Part shown: positions 34,815-45,150 of the stretch, piece after piece | Position numbering within the stretch: the first letter of the stretch is position 1 | How the letters are laid out: the number at the start of each line of letters is the position of its first letter | From: Lineus longissimus | Lineage: Eukaryota > Nemertea > Pilidiophora > Heteronemertea > Lineidae | Assembly: GCF_910592395.1 (NCBI RefSeq) | Contig: NC_088325.1 | Location: 13,024,109-13,088,108 of the forward strand | Length of the DNA stretch: 64,000 bases | Reading direction: 5' to 3' | Translations under genes and position numbers: made by a program | Notes under the pieces: generated by a model | The model's input: the letters and a program-made list of their open reading frames with translations, nothing else | The model's database searches: none | Told to the model about the DNA's origin: nothing

Positions 34815-37800
34815 ATGTAACACTGAGCTTTCATCATGGTCGACAAGCAAGGGCAAATCCACGCAATGAGCGCTATTTCCGCAGTTTCATCATAATTTGA
34901 TTTAATTACAGACATCTTTGATTTAATCATAGGTCACGGGCTTCTCATAGCTCACTCTTGGCAGGAGCTGGAGTGGACGATCTCGCACCTGAGACAAAAT
35001 ACGTTTGAAGAAAGTTGGTGGCGGCCTATGCTCTTAGAGGAGCAGTAGCCTTTAAAGAAGAAGACCAGCTTTGCCAGTAAAAGAACGGCTTATGCTTACA
35101 AAAACTACTCAATAACTCGAGCGACGAAGATGAGAAATAAAAAAACTGTCCAATATAATTTGTTCATTGACACTTCCACTGACGGTAACGGAAGCAGATG
35201 CGATTAAAAACAATTTTTATAACAGGTTAGCATTTCGCCCACAATCAGTCTCAGAGTTTAAAAACGCATTGCAGATATCGACAAAGCGATCACGAAATTC
35301 CAATTTAGGTGCCATGTTCATTACTAAATGGATAGAATTGACCCCGCGTGAGTGAGCCAACTGTCAAAGAACAAACACTTGTGATCTTTTAACGGCAAAA
35401 CTCTGTCTATCAAATTAAATTTGAGTGCATTTCCTGGTTTGCTTGATAGGAACATTGTTATAATTTTGTTACGCTGTTCTGCCGCCACTCTAGCAGGTTA
35501 TTCCAACGACGATATCAAATTTACGCATTTTTAAACATTGACAATATCTGAGTGGGTCTGCCAATCAAAATCCAAACTTCCAGTGATTTACAAGGACAGC
35601 CTCTTCAAATTTGGACCTGAAAGTAACATTGATAAAACTAGGTTGCGTCTCTCTCCCGTCACAGCTGGTTATTTTCATATTGGTATCGAATCTACATATT
35701 TTTGAACGATAACCAATATTCAGAGGAATCTGCATTGTAAATCGAAATTCAACCTCATGACATCGCTATTCGATAATTTGGTCGTTCTTAACACACACAA
35801 CGAGATTGGCCATCGTGTAGGATTTTATTTCCTATTCACTGGCTTTGATTAGACATCATTTCGTTACAACAGATCTTATTTCAATGCAGTTTTCTTCAAT
35901 TTTATGGCTGTAGCAAGGAAAACCGAACAGAGGCGTCTCGCATTCCAATCATGCATTGACCGAGGAGGTGGTTTGCGTCCGCTACGGCACTGACCTAGGC
36001 GTTTTGCCGTCCCCAGACACGCTACCAGAGCACTGTTTTTGCGCTAATCATATATTGTATGTGTCATTAGTTATCTGTGACAATTTCTCATGCCTTTGTC
36101 TCCAGAAGATCGGGTGCAAATCCACCGAAAAAGTAATTATGTACATTATGTGAAAATGTACAGTCGAGGAATTGTTCGCCCTGATTCTGAAATACAGACA
36201 AGGCTCCGAAAAAAGGACTAAATCAGTATCAATAAGTAATTGACAGATGACGACATGATTTCCTGTTTCTTGGTTTTATATCCGATTTGTTTTTCTATGC
36301 TGATCAACATTACTTGCGGTTCCAGGTGATCTCACTTCAAGTTAAAGTGAATATCGCCGGATAGACCGGTCACATACAATGCCACTTTATTGCCTGCGCA
36401 TCGGTCAGCATCAAAGTGAAGATAAATGAAACTCCGAAATGGATGCACGAGTTTATGAATGTAACACCATTTCCCACATGATCAGCTGACCGAATCGAGC
36501 TCACCGAGCATAATTCAGCGCCGGAGATTTGAACAGAAAATGAGACGCGATATACGAGAAAGTACATTTTCGTGGGCGGTGAAAAGGCAGGCTTAAAAGC
36601 TGAGCGTGCAAAATTCACTTTCAGGTGTGACACGCATGCCATTCATGCGATGAAGGACGATAAATTTCGTTGCTGCTTTTTCCCTTGTACACGCAAAGTT
36701 TTAATAAGCGCACTAAAATCAATTAGCAACGATATTGAAATTTGTGATTGACTTTGACAGAAGTGTTCAACCACGTGATCATATGCACTAGTTTCGTCAA
36801 TCTAAAACCGCTTCATTTTATTTATTACTAAGAAATTGACACAAAGGCTACGTCGGAACATGACGCCCATGCCCATCAGACAGTTTGGCGTCGCCAATTA
36901 ATTGTCAATCCAAACTGAATGGCATCGACTGTATCCATTGAAAAAGACCTCAATTTTTTTCGGTCAACTTTCTTCATTTGAAACACAGGCTTTTGAATAA
37001 AGTGTCGGTAAGGGGTCAAATCATGGTAATGGGGTTCAGGTAGGGCCTCTAACTCTATCAGGGACTTCTCATTCCTTCACTTGAACAGAAAATCAATAAA
37101 ATCAATAAAATCAAGACAGATCACTTTGGCATTTCAGCAGTTTTGTCTTCATAAACTTTCACTCTCTGCAGGAAGCATCTTCGGGAAAAGAAAGATTTGT
37201 TGACTCTCTTATCGCCAATAATGGGATTGGAAAAAAGCCTTTTGCAATGTAAATGACATTGCGTGTTTTTCTACTGTGTAAATTTACAATGCCAATGCCC
37301 AGATCTTTTTCGAGATGTCCTTTAAGATTTCTTCTTGTCAGTGGTGAAATATTGCCCCTTAGAGGATATAGTGTTCCTTCACATAGACCAAGTCCACATG
37401 CATGTCGTTCGAACAAGCACTTTCTACCTCATCGCCGTCTCATCAGAACTTTGGGCAACATTGATCAATTTCGTGATTTTCCTCTCGAGGAATTTACTTG
37501 CCATGATTGGTATACTTGATAATCACTTGTGACTATGCTTTTCCTTATATGAGAAATAGTTCATGCCCGGTTGCTAATTAAACACGATCATTCACTAATG
37601 TAAAAAGGTTCCTTGACAATATCGGAAAATTTGCCATTATTCCAGATCTAAACCTTCACCGCCAATTACTAAATCTTCCACGATGAATTTATTTCGTTGT
37701 GCAATACTCTGTGTGCCTCAATTATCAACCACGCATTCCAGGTGCTAACTAATGTATGAGTTTAATTAATGGAATGATGACTTATCCACTTAATTATGGA

Positions 37801-38105
37801 TACCCTTTTTGTTATTAAAGATGCTTCTGCAAGAATATGGGCAATTTTTCATTTCGAAAGAATGGAGGAAACACAATAATTGGAAACTATCTAAGAAAAG
37901 CCGTGCATGCTTCACACTATCTTTCATTCGCCACATAAATCTTAATTGTATTTGGCCAGGCATTCAGATGGTTAGTTACAAAGTATGTTAAACGTTGAAA
38001 TACTCTGGTGAAACTCAACTCAACTCACAAATATGGTATTTAACCATATTCTGTAACTGTTCTTGTACCATCTGTCAGTTACTTTGCCCCTTTCCTCGCC
38101 GTTAA
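34815..38105. other. Long stretch without recognised gene or repeat
   Basis: I see only short unrelated open frames and AT-rich unique-looking DNA here. A short AATCAATAA repeat lies near 37090-37105. No exon chain, RNA gene or clear transposon end is supported. Confidence 0.4.
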
Positions 38106-38110
38106 AAGAT

Positions 38111-38256
38111 CTCAGGCCTAGCCCAATACACGGTCTATTGTCTTCAAACAACGCCCGCTCGCACCTAGACTTAAATTCCCATTGTTCTACTGTCTTATCA
38201 AAGGGTTATCAGGGCAAATCTTCATCACATCGACCCCCAGGAAACACCGTTTTAGG
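38111..38256 (+). repeat. Dispersed repeat family C, copy 2
   Basis: About 145 bases closely matching 56598-56742 in the same direction and 50750-50889 in reverse. Landmarks are CAGGCCTAGCCCAATACACG, TCTATTGTCTTCAAACAACG, CAAAGGGTTATCAGGGCAAA and ACATCGACCCC. No tRNA-like promoter box is seen, so a SINE origin is not shown. Confidence 0.75.
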
Positions 38257-38734
38257 CCCGGCAAGGGTAGTTGAACGTAATGGTCATAAGCCCAGTAGAT
38301 CTGGCCCAAAATTTAGGTGAACTGTGTACATCTTGAATTCGATACCGAACATTACGTACGCGCGATATTGATCAAATCCCACAACATAGGCGAATTAAAT
38401 TCGGAAAACGTAACGCAGTATCGCAATCCTGGTGACCTAGATTTCACAATGTACACCTAGGGCATTTCTCTTTACCGATATGCCATATTCTCCTATCAGT
38501 AGGAGCAAAGATCCCTCCGCAAAACGAATGCGTCCACTGGGACTAAATATCTTGCTTGCTGGTGAGTGTTTTCGTTGTCGCGAGTGTTGCTATAAGTGAA
38601 TCAAAGCATCTTATAACAGGATTGCTGTGTCTGAGAGGCGACGCCTGATGTACTTCAGGGCACTAGACCTTGGTGGCCAGTACAGGAGGCCAGACAATCC
38701 ACCTGCAGCCCCAGGTCTTAAGCCTTCTTGCCAA

Positions 38735-39036
38735 GTGCTTTGTCACGACACTTGACCATGTTTACCAAAGGTGATGACTCTGCCCAGTACCGGCTGAGTG
38801 CAGAGCAACGATTCCTGACCAAGGCCATGTTTGTCGTAGTGAAAACCCAATTGCAATGAGGATGAAGAGTTGACACTAAGAATGTTCGAAAATTTCGTCT
38901 CGGCAACTTTTGGCCAGTCTATAAAATGTCTGATGACGATGCTGTTACCTCCTCTGAAACTTGCTGGGTTGGTCTTCGCCTCACCCGAGAGCACTTTCGG
39001 AAAAATGCTCTGAACTTGGATCAAATCCAAGCTCTG
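38735..39036 (+). pseudogene. Unrecognised coding-like island with disrupted frames
   Basis: This GC-richer stretch shows two plus-strand open pieces in different frames. One (about 38735-38866) includes DDSAQYRLSAEQRFLTKAMF and stops at TGA. The next (about 38877-39036) includes VRKFRLGNFWPVYKMSDDDA and SSETCWVGLRLTREHF and ends at a donor-like site after CTGAAG. Other frames on both strands are also open, which weakens the call. It may be a decayed retrocopy, two exons or chance. Confidence 0.2.
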
Positions 39037-39373
39037 AAGGTACGATTATTTACTTCTCATGACTGGAGACATTGATAGTCCACCAAATGCTTCTTTCACC
39101 ACATAAAGTAACATGTTTACTAGTATCATTTGCGCTTATCCTTCAACGACAGAAGTGTCTGGTTGCGGCAAAACCAATTACACGAATGAATGGTTATCGT
39201 CTATAGTGTCTGAAGTACTGGCAATGGTGCTGAATGAACATATATGACCTTAGCACATTTCCTTAGAAAATGTCACTGACAGTAGCCAAGTCAGTAATGA
39301 CATCATCTTCTTCAAGTAATGATATTATCGAATCTGATTTTCCTGGCTGGTGTTCAAAGAGTCATGATGTGGT

Positions 39374-39740
39374 AATAGCATTCCGCAACGTTACTATTAA
39401 TAGCTCACAAGGTCATTTGAATAAGATATTGATGACGTTTTATTTAGTCACGTGACAGTCGGACATCGACACTTATTTCTACGCATTTGAGCTTATTTCA
39501 AAGTCAATTATCTTTGACCCTGCATTGTTTTTAGCATGAATGATACCATAGAGTCAGAGAGAGAAATATTCAGAACAATTATGTGGTATTTCCAACACTC
39601 GGACATGTGCCAGATTGAATCTAACTGCCCTAGTTAGAAAGCCTGAATCCATTACGAAACCGCATGTTTGTCCGACGAATTCAACGATGGGGAAATAGAG
39701 GGCAGCAGCTGCAGTGACGTCATCTTCGCGGAATGCTATT
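39374..39740 (+). mobile_element. MITE family A, copy 2
   Basis: A 367-bp element with perfect short inverted ends AATAGCATTCCGC and GCGGAATGCTATT, flanked on both sides by GGT (39371-39373 and 39741-39743), a possible 3-bp target duplication. It lacks a 9-base segment (ATTGCCTGT) that copies 1 and 3 keep, so it is a separate sublineage and not a duplicate of either. Confidence 0.8.
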
Positions 39741-40871
39741 GGTAAGAAAAGGTACTGCTCTGACACTGACGAGTAGTGTACTTGAGAGCACGTAAAAATG
39801 TACATGCCGAGTAGGGCTGCTATCCTCAGTTTTTGGCACAAGTTGTATCTTCCATGTGTTGGCCCGAGTTAATGGTATTGACACTATAGTCAGACCAATT
39901 TGTCAATTACATGGACGAATGCGTTTCATCCTTATGTGTTTGAAGGCGAGCGGTTGGGGTGAACGAGCATAAAAGCGTGCAAATTTCCTTTCAAAATGTC
40001 ACTTACAATTACAAAGTCGATAAAGAAGCCATCTTCTATACAAATGATGACATATTGGATATAGATGTAGTTTATTTGTCGATAAACCAAAGAAGTGGCT
40101 CTACTGAGCATTATCTGTTGGAAATAAGCAACATGCTTTGAGCATCGGGCAAGTCCATGGAGTGTAAGAGGAACAATTTATGTTCTTATACCGTGCCCAA
40201 AATACGTAGATTGATAAATGTGAGACAAGATAAAAGTAGAAAAACTTAATGATAAATGTTATTTAAACATCAGCTAATTTTGTACATGTAGTTGAAATTT
40301 GTCCACTTTGTACTTTGTTAAAGATTCAACTGAACTTGAGACTTAACTGAGGATTGAATTCGCGTATTTTGTGAATATGATATTTCAACCTGGCCCTTTT
40401 GAAATTCCCATATGCATACACAGACTTTGAAACCGAACCGTTCGATTCGATGGGTATTTGACATTTACCATACGACTGATGAAAAGTTTTCAAGACCAAA
40501 CATAGCTTTAATCGCATAATAGAAATCGGAAATGGCTGGCGAAGCACAATAACTCAAATATCAAAGCCATCAGTCTAATAATAGAGTCAGAATCACAGTA
40601 TAGATTAATCCATGCGGGAGGGAATTTTAGGCTAGACTGGTCGCATTTAACGGATTGTGGTTTCAAAGATTTGAAGTTTAAGTCAAAAGCTGGACGATAT
40701 TGGGTAGATATAAAAGTGAATTTTGGAATAATACTGAGAGATTTTAGTAAATGTCTGATACATCTTTGAGGCGGCCACTGAGGCTTTTAAGTAAGTAAGT
40801 CATTTGAATCCAATACTTTCGTGTGATTTAACAGACAGTTAAGTGTTTCACAAGACACATTTTCTGATTTC

Positions 40872-41288
40872 TTATCGTTCTCCGCACGGGTTGTTGTCCT
40901 GGTTATACCAGTATCCGTGGTCGTAGTCGCGATCCTGCGAGTTGGAATCTTCATAGGAATCGTAGCCTCTGCCGTAGGAATAGTTCCGTGAGTCGCGATA
41001 ACGGCGCCACCCGTTATGTCTTGGCTCACGTGAGCAGTCGTCCCGCCTAAACTGAGACCGGGAGTCCGCGTTCCGAGAGCCCGACGAGCACACCGATGAC
41101 TGACACGGATACCTCTTTTGCTTACCCCGGGCGTGGCTGCTCCCCGCTGGTGGGGCTACCTGGAGTTTTGAGGGGGCACGAACGGGCCGAATAATAATAC
41201 TAGCAGGCCAAGAGGATTCGTTCACAACCTTATCATAAGATTCACTAGGAATATCCAGTCTGAACGACTTGTAGATCTCTTTATCTCT
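40872..41288 (-). CDS. Open frame, possible C-terminal fragment of a mobile-element ORF1-like protein with an R/D/Y/G-rich tail
   Basis: An uninterrupted minus-strand frame of 138 codons ends at TAA 40872-40874; the next stop upstream is at 41289-41291. It has no internal ATG that would make a convincing start, so it looks like the 3' end of something larger. The N-terminal part reads KEIYKSFRLDIPSESYDKVV, then ESSWPASIIIRPV, a layout that I associate (from memory, unverified) with C-terminal parts of retroelement ORF1-type proteins. The C-terminal half is low complexity, with many R, D, S, Y and G residues (RDSRNYSYGRGYDSYEDSNS), as in RNA-binding proteins. No polypyrimidine tract precedes the open part, so a spliced exon is not well supported. 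The composition argues against chance; the identity is inference. Confidence 0.4.
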   Translation of the reverse strand, partial: RDKEIYKSFRLDIPSESYDKVVNESSWPASIIIRPVRAPSKLQVAPPAGSSHARGKQKRYPCQSSVCSSGSRNADSRSQFRRDDCSREPRHNGWRRYRDSRNYSYGRGYDSYEDSNSQDRDYDHGYWYNQDNNPCGER

Positions 41289-42721
41289 TTATAGGATTAG
41301 TAACGATACTACAAAATCTAGTAGCGCCTACTTTTCCCTCATCAGAATTATTTGAAATAATTTCAGATGGCTAACGCCTCCTTTCAAAAACATCATCATC
41401 TGCAAAAACAGAGCACTACCAGCTAAAAGGTGCCGTCGAACCAACGGAACACGCATGTCGAAAACATCGTAATAGGTACATTCACTGTTTCTTATCAATC
41501 AGTTCTTTCTTTCCTATGCGGCGCCTCACCTGATGTAATTGCTACCATTTCTTCCCACTCTATCCAGGCGGGTGCTTGATGCCCCGCCATGCCAGTTAAT
41601 CACTCCCTCACGTAGAAAATCCGGAGAAAGAAACAACTCATCTCTCGTTTGTTTTACTCACCATGTAATTACCAGATGCGTCATATTCTTGACACGCTGC
41701 CACAAGTGTCAACTTAACACAAAAAAGGCTGCGTAAAGTATAGCCACGGTAATAACTACAGAATAGTTTGCCAAAGTCACATTTCCGATTCCTGTTGCAT
41801 TTGAATCGATGAATACACTATGCATGAAATACTGGGCCATTTTTCCTGCATTTGATATTTTAGTGGTGGCTTCGTTACTCCATTATGGATAATGCTGAGT
41901 TGCGTAAGAAAAATTAAACACACCTTGCAATCTTGTTGACAAAAGGAATAAAATCCCAGTGCTTTTAGGACGCTTTTTACCTTTTTGTTTCTTCACCTTT
42001 GATGTAAACAATCATTAATCACTACTGTAGCAAAAGAATTGAAGACAGGTGCGAATTAGAATGCTGTCGTGGCTTAAAACAGCCGACGACAACTTAAGGA
42101 GGATGTGTAAAGGAAAGCTTCTTTTATTCCCAGATCGGCAGTGCGTGGGAAGGGGAGACTTTAATAGGATTAAGAAAACCAATGATAACGCTTAGATCAA
42201 ACGACAAAATAGTTGTGTTTGCTTGAATTGAAAGAAAAGATGTGGCTTTTGTTATCTGTGATTTGTATTCCGCAGAATGACTGATGAGAATTTCCCCAAC
42301 ATTTTACAACAATGGCAAACCGGTTCACCTTCTGTGGCTTCTTCCCTGGCTTTCTACGTTTCCGGGAAGAGCGAAATCCCGCTGAGATCCGTATAAGGTT
42401 CTTTTTAGAGATCGTATTCACTTTCATTGCAAGCTTTTACAAAAACCTCGGAAAGCTTCTGGTAGGATTCTATAGTCACCATTTTAGTTTATAATCTTAC
42501 AAGAATCTTGTAGAAACTGTATAAGAAATTGAATAAGGTATTCAAATGTGAATCTTAAGAATCAAAGTGGGATTTTCGTCCTTTACACTTTTTCAACACA
42601 CAGCAAACTTGACTTTTTCTACACAGGTGACCACAAAGAATCAAAGAAAACTTGTCCATTGCTCGGAAATATTCATCAGTTTAGTAATGCTCACAACATC
42701 CTTATGGGCACGATCCATATG

Positions 42722-42771
42722 AGAGATTTTCTGTCCGCGCATATCTGAATGGGAGCGGACAGAAAATCTCT
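42722..42771. repeat. Perfect 17-bp hairpin
   Basis: AGAGATTTTCTGTCCGC at 42722-42738 and its exact reverse complement at 42755-42771 are separated by 16 bases. No run of T follows and no gene is adjacent, so no regulatory role is suggested. Confidence 0.9.
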
Positions 42772-43986
42772 AGCGACAAGAAGTGTCATTCCCGCTGGCG
42801 AGGCCCTGGTTTCTTTTACAATAGTTGAAGCTGGTTCCCCTCTGGGTCGAGAGATGCGATGGCAGGTCACGTGCCTTGCTCACGGGCACCAAGATCAGAA
42901 TGTGGTCATCCTTCCGGAACAAGAGGTCGAGAATAATACTGATGCTGTAGTCATAATGAACTTGTAGAAAAAAATCGCCCTTTGAAGCAATATATCATGA
43001 TCAGCAATCATATTTTCAATATCATTACGTCGAATAAACCCATGTTTATCTTTCGTTAAAAAATGCCTTTATTCTCCTCAACACGTTCATATAGGTGTAA
43101 TCATTTTACAAAACTTTGCAACATCATTTAACGCCTAATTACTACGGCTGAACCTTCAGTATTACATTGTACGCCATTCATTTCACCCAAGGCTCGAATC
43201 ATCGTCATTGTCATAATCCCGTTCATCTTGGATGGTTTCCTGGGCATTGCACCCGAGGTCACTGAACCAATACTACCTGACCGTTACAGCTTCGGGGTAT
43301 ATCGAAAACATGTCCATATTACGATGAAAACATGCCCTTATTATGATATGAGTACGGTGTATTCATTGCGACGTCTTCTTTTGCCCAGGAAAAACAAACA
43401 TGACAACACAGATACCGATTTTTCTGCGGGGACAGGTCCATTCATGAGAAAGCAAATCAATAGGCTGTCAGTCTGGCGCAGTATCAAACCGTTGATCGAA
43501 ATTCTCATCAGTATCTGTATCTTGTACTGCGCAAACCAAATAAGCACCGATAGGGAAGGAATATTTCCTATCTGGAATGTGCCCGTTTGAATGATGTATC
43601 AGTCTCAACTGGACACAAAGTTATTTCAGAAGCTTTCTTTGTAAACAAAATCCAAACCAAAAAACCAACAGCACAGACATTAAAGTTTGATATGTATTTT
43701 ATTTGGCTAAATTTATACAGATAATTAACTACATGTACAAGAAAAAGAGAACAAGTAACGGCCAGGGACGCAGCCAAGATCAACAGTTAGATCCCATACG
43801 ACTGTGCCCTGCCGCCAGACAGTTCTCAACATACTGCCAGCTCTACCACAAAACCCTATCTGCATTCATACTTGTCATACACTAACGCTACCCAATTACA
43901 TCGCAAGTACACGTAGGGCAGTCCCAGCCTATTCAGCGGGGTCACACATGAATGACCTATTTTATATAGCTACTCGTATACCAATG

Positions 43987-44339
43987 TCTACAAAACCAAG
44001 ACCCAAGACCCAAGACCCAAGACCTACAAAACCAAGACCCCCACCTACAAAACCAAGATCTACAAAACCAAGACCCAAGACCTACAAAACCAAGACCCAA
44101 GACCCAAGACCCAAGACCTACAAAACCAAGATCTACAAAACCAAGACCCAAGACCTACAAAACCAAGACCCAAGACCTACAAAACCAAGACCCAAGACCT
44201 ACAAAACCAAGATCTACAAAACCAAGACCCAAGACCTACAAAACCAAGACCCAAGACCCAAGACCTACAAAACCAAGACCCCCACCTACGAAACCAAGAT
44301 CTACAAAACCAAGACCCAAGACCTACGAAACAAAGACCC
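43987..44339 (+). repeat. Minisatellite, left arm of a large foldback structure
   Basis: Tandem blocks made of CTACAAAA plus a variable number (2-4) of CCAAGAC, mixed with a 15-base block CTACAAAACCAAGAT. About 15 blocks are present. The same repeat appears in inverted orientation at 44780-45150. The outer ends of both arms share TGTCTACAAAACC. All three frames on this strand stay open because the blocks contain no stop word, so reading frames through it are not evidence of a gene. Confidence 0.95.
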
Positions 44340-44361
44340 GTCAACAAGCATAATCCAAACT

Positions 44362-44580
44362 GATTTGCAGATTTGCAGATCAGGGCCAGGTAACCAGGCC
44401 CTGCTCCTTGTCCTGGTTTCCATATTTTTCATATGTGTGATTATTTCTCTCATTTCTTTGTCACAGGTACATTATCCACTGGTGCCAACCAACAGGACAT
44501 GCAAGAAGGCATTGTCCTGCCCAGCCCAACTTGCAAATTATACATGGTGTCCCAGAAAGTTTGCAGGGCCCGGTTGCTGA
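44362..44580 (+). CDS. Doubtful short frame with a transmembrane segment between the foldback arms
   Basis: In frame with the minisatellite to its left, this stretch encodes a hydrophobic helix (LLLVLVSIFFICVIISLISL) followed by about 35 residues with four cysteines and two N-glycosylation motifs (NRT, NYT), then TGA at 44578-44580. An acceptor-like TTTGCAG precedes and a donor-like CAG/GTACAT (44466) follows the helix. It could be a single exon, a type II membrane protein or chance. No relative is recognised. Confidence 0.2.
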   Translation, partial: DLQICRSGPGNQALLLVLVSIFFICVIISLISLSQVHYPLVPTNRTCKKALSCPAQLANYTWCPRKFAGPGC

Positions 44581-44585
44581 GTCAG

Positions 44586-44773
44586 AGTTAACGCCAACGT
44601 TAGCGCTAACGCTGGCTTTAAAATTTCACTACTTGGAGAGTTGGTAATTAGCTACAATGGTATGAAATTCAAGACTACTGTGAACTTGACACAAATTTTC
44701 CAATTTGATGATATTCAATGGTTACATAAGTGAGATTTTAAAACCAGCGTCAGCTCTAACGTTTGCGGTAACT
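44586..44773. mobile_element. Palindromic MITE-like element inside the large foldback
   Basis: The 45-base left arm (AGTTAACGCCAACGTTAGCG, then CTAACGCTGGCTTTAAAATT) is repeated as reverse complement at 44729-44773 with about 85% identity. The 98 bases between the arms are unique. The right arm ends six bases before the inverted minisatellite begins. Confidence 0.8.
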
Positions 44774-44779
44774 TTCAAG

Positions 44780-45150
44780 GGTCTTGGTTTTGTAGGTCTT
44801 GGGTCTTGGTTTTGTAGGTCTTGGGTCTTGGTTTTGTAGGTCTTGGGTCTTGGTTTTGTAGGTCTTGGGTCTTGGTTTTGTAGATCTTGGTTTTGTAGGT
44901 CTTGGGTCTTGGGTCTTGGGTCTTGGGTCTTGGGTCTTGGGTCTTGGGTCTTGGGTCTTGGGTCTTGGGTCTTGGGTCTTGGGTCTTGGGTCTTGGGTCT
45001 TGGGTCTTGGTTTTGTAGGTCTTGGGTCTTGGTTTTGTAGATCTTGGTTTTGTAGGTCTTGGGTCTTGGTTTTGTAGGTCTTGGGTCTTGGTTTTGTAGA
45101 TCTTGGTTTTGTAGGTCTTGGGTCTTGGGTCTTGGGTCTTGGTTTTGTAG
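44780..45150 (-). repeat. Minisatellite, right arm of the large foldback structure
   Basis: This is the inverted counterpart of 43987-44339. Read on the minus strand it uses the same CTACAAAA, CCAAGAC and 15-base blocks. It contains one expanded run of about 15 heptamers (44899-45008; GGGTCTT on the plus strand), absent from the left arm. On the plus strand that run gives regularly spaced GGG triplets, a pattern able to form G-quadruplexes. Confidence 0.95.

Noticed and set aside
39554-39841. 95-codon minus-strand frame as a gene
   Set aside because: It lies mostly inside MITE family A copy 2 and is a by-product of that repeat.
43804-44338. Long open frame through the CTACAAAA/CCAAGAC minisatellite as a repeat-rich protein
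   Set aside because: The blocks contain no stop word in any frame on that strand, and the period is not a multiple of three, so the openness is a property of the repeat and not of selection. The inverted arm shows the same openness on the other strand.
43987-45150. CRISPR-like array
   Set aside because: The repeat blocks are directly tandem with no unique spacers, and the genome is eukaryotic.
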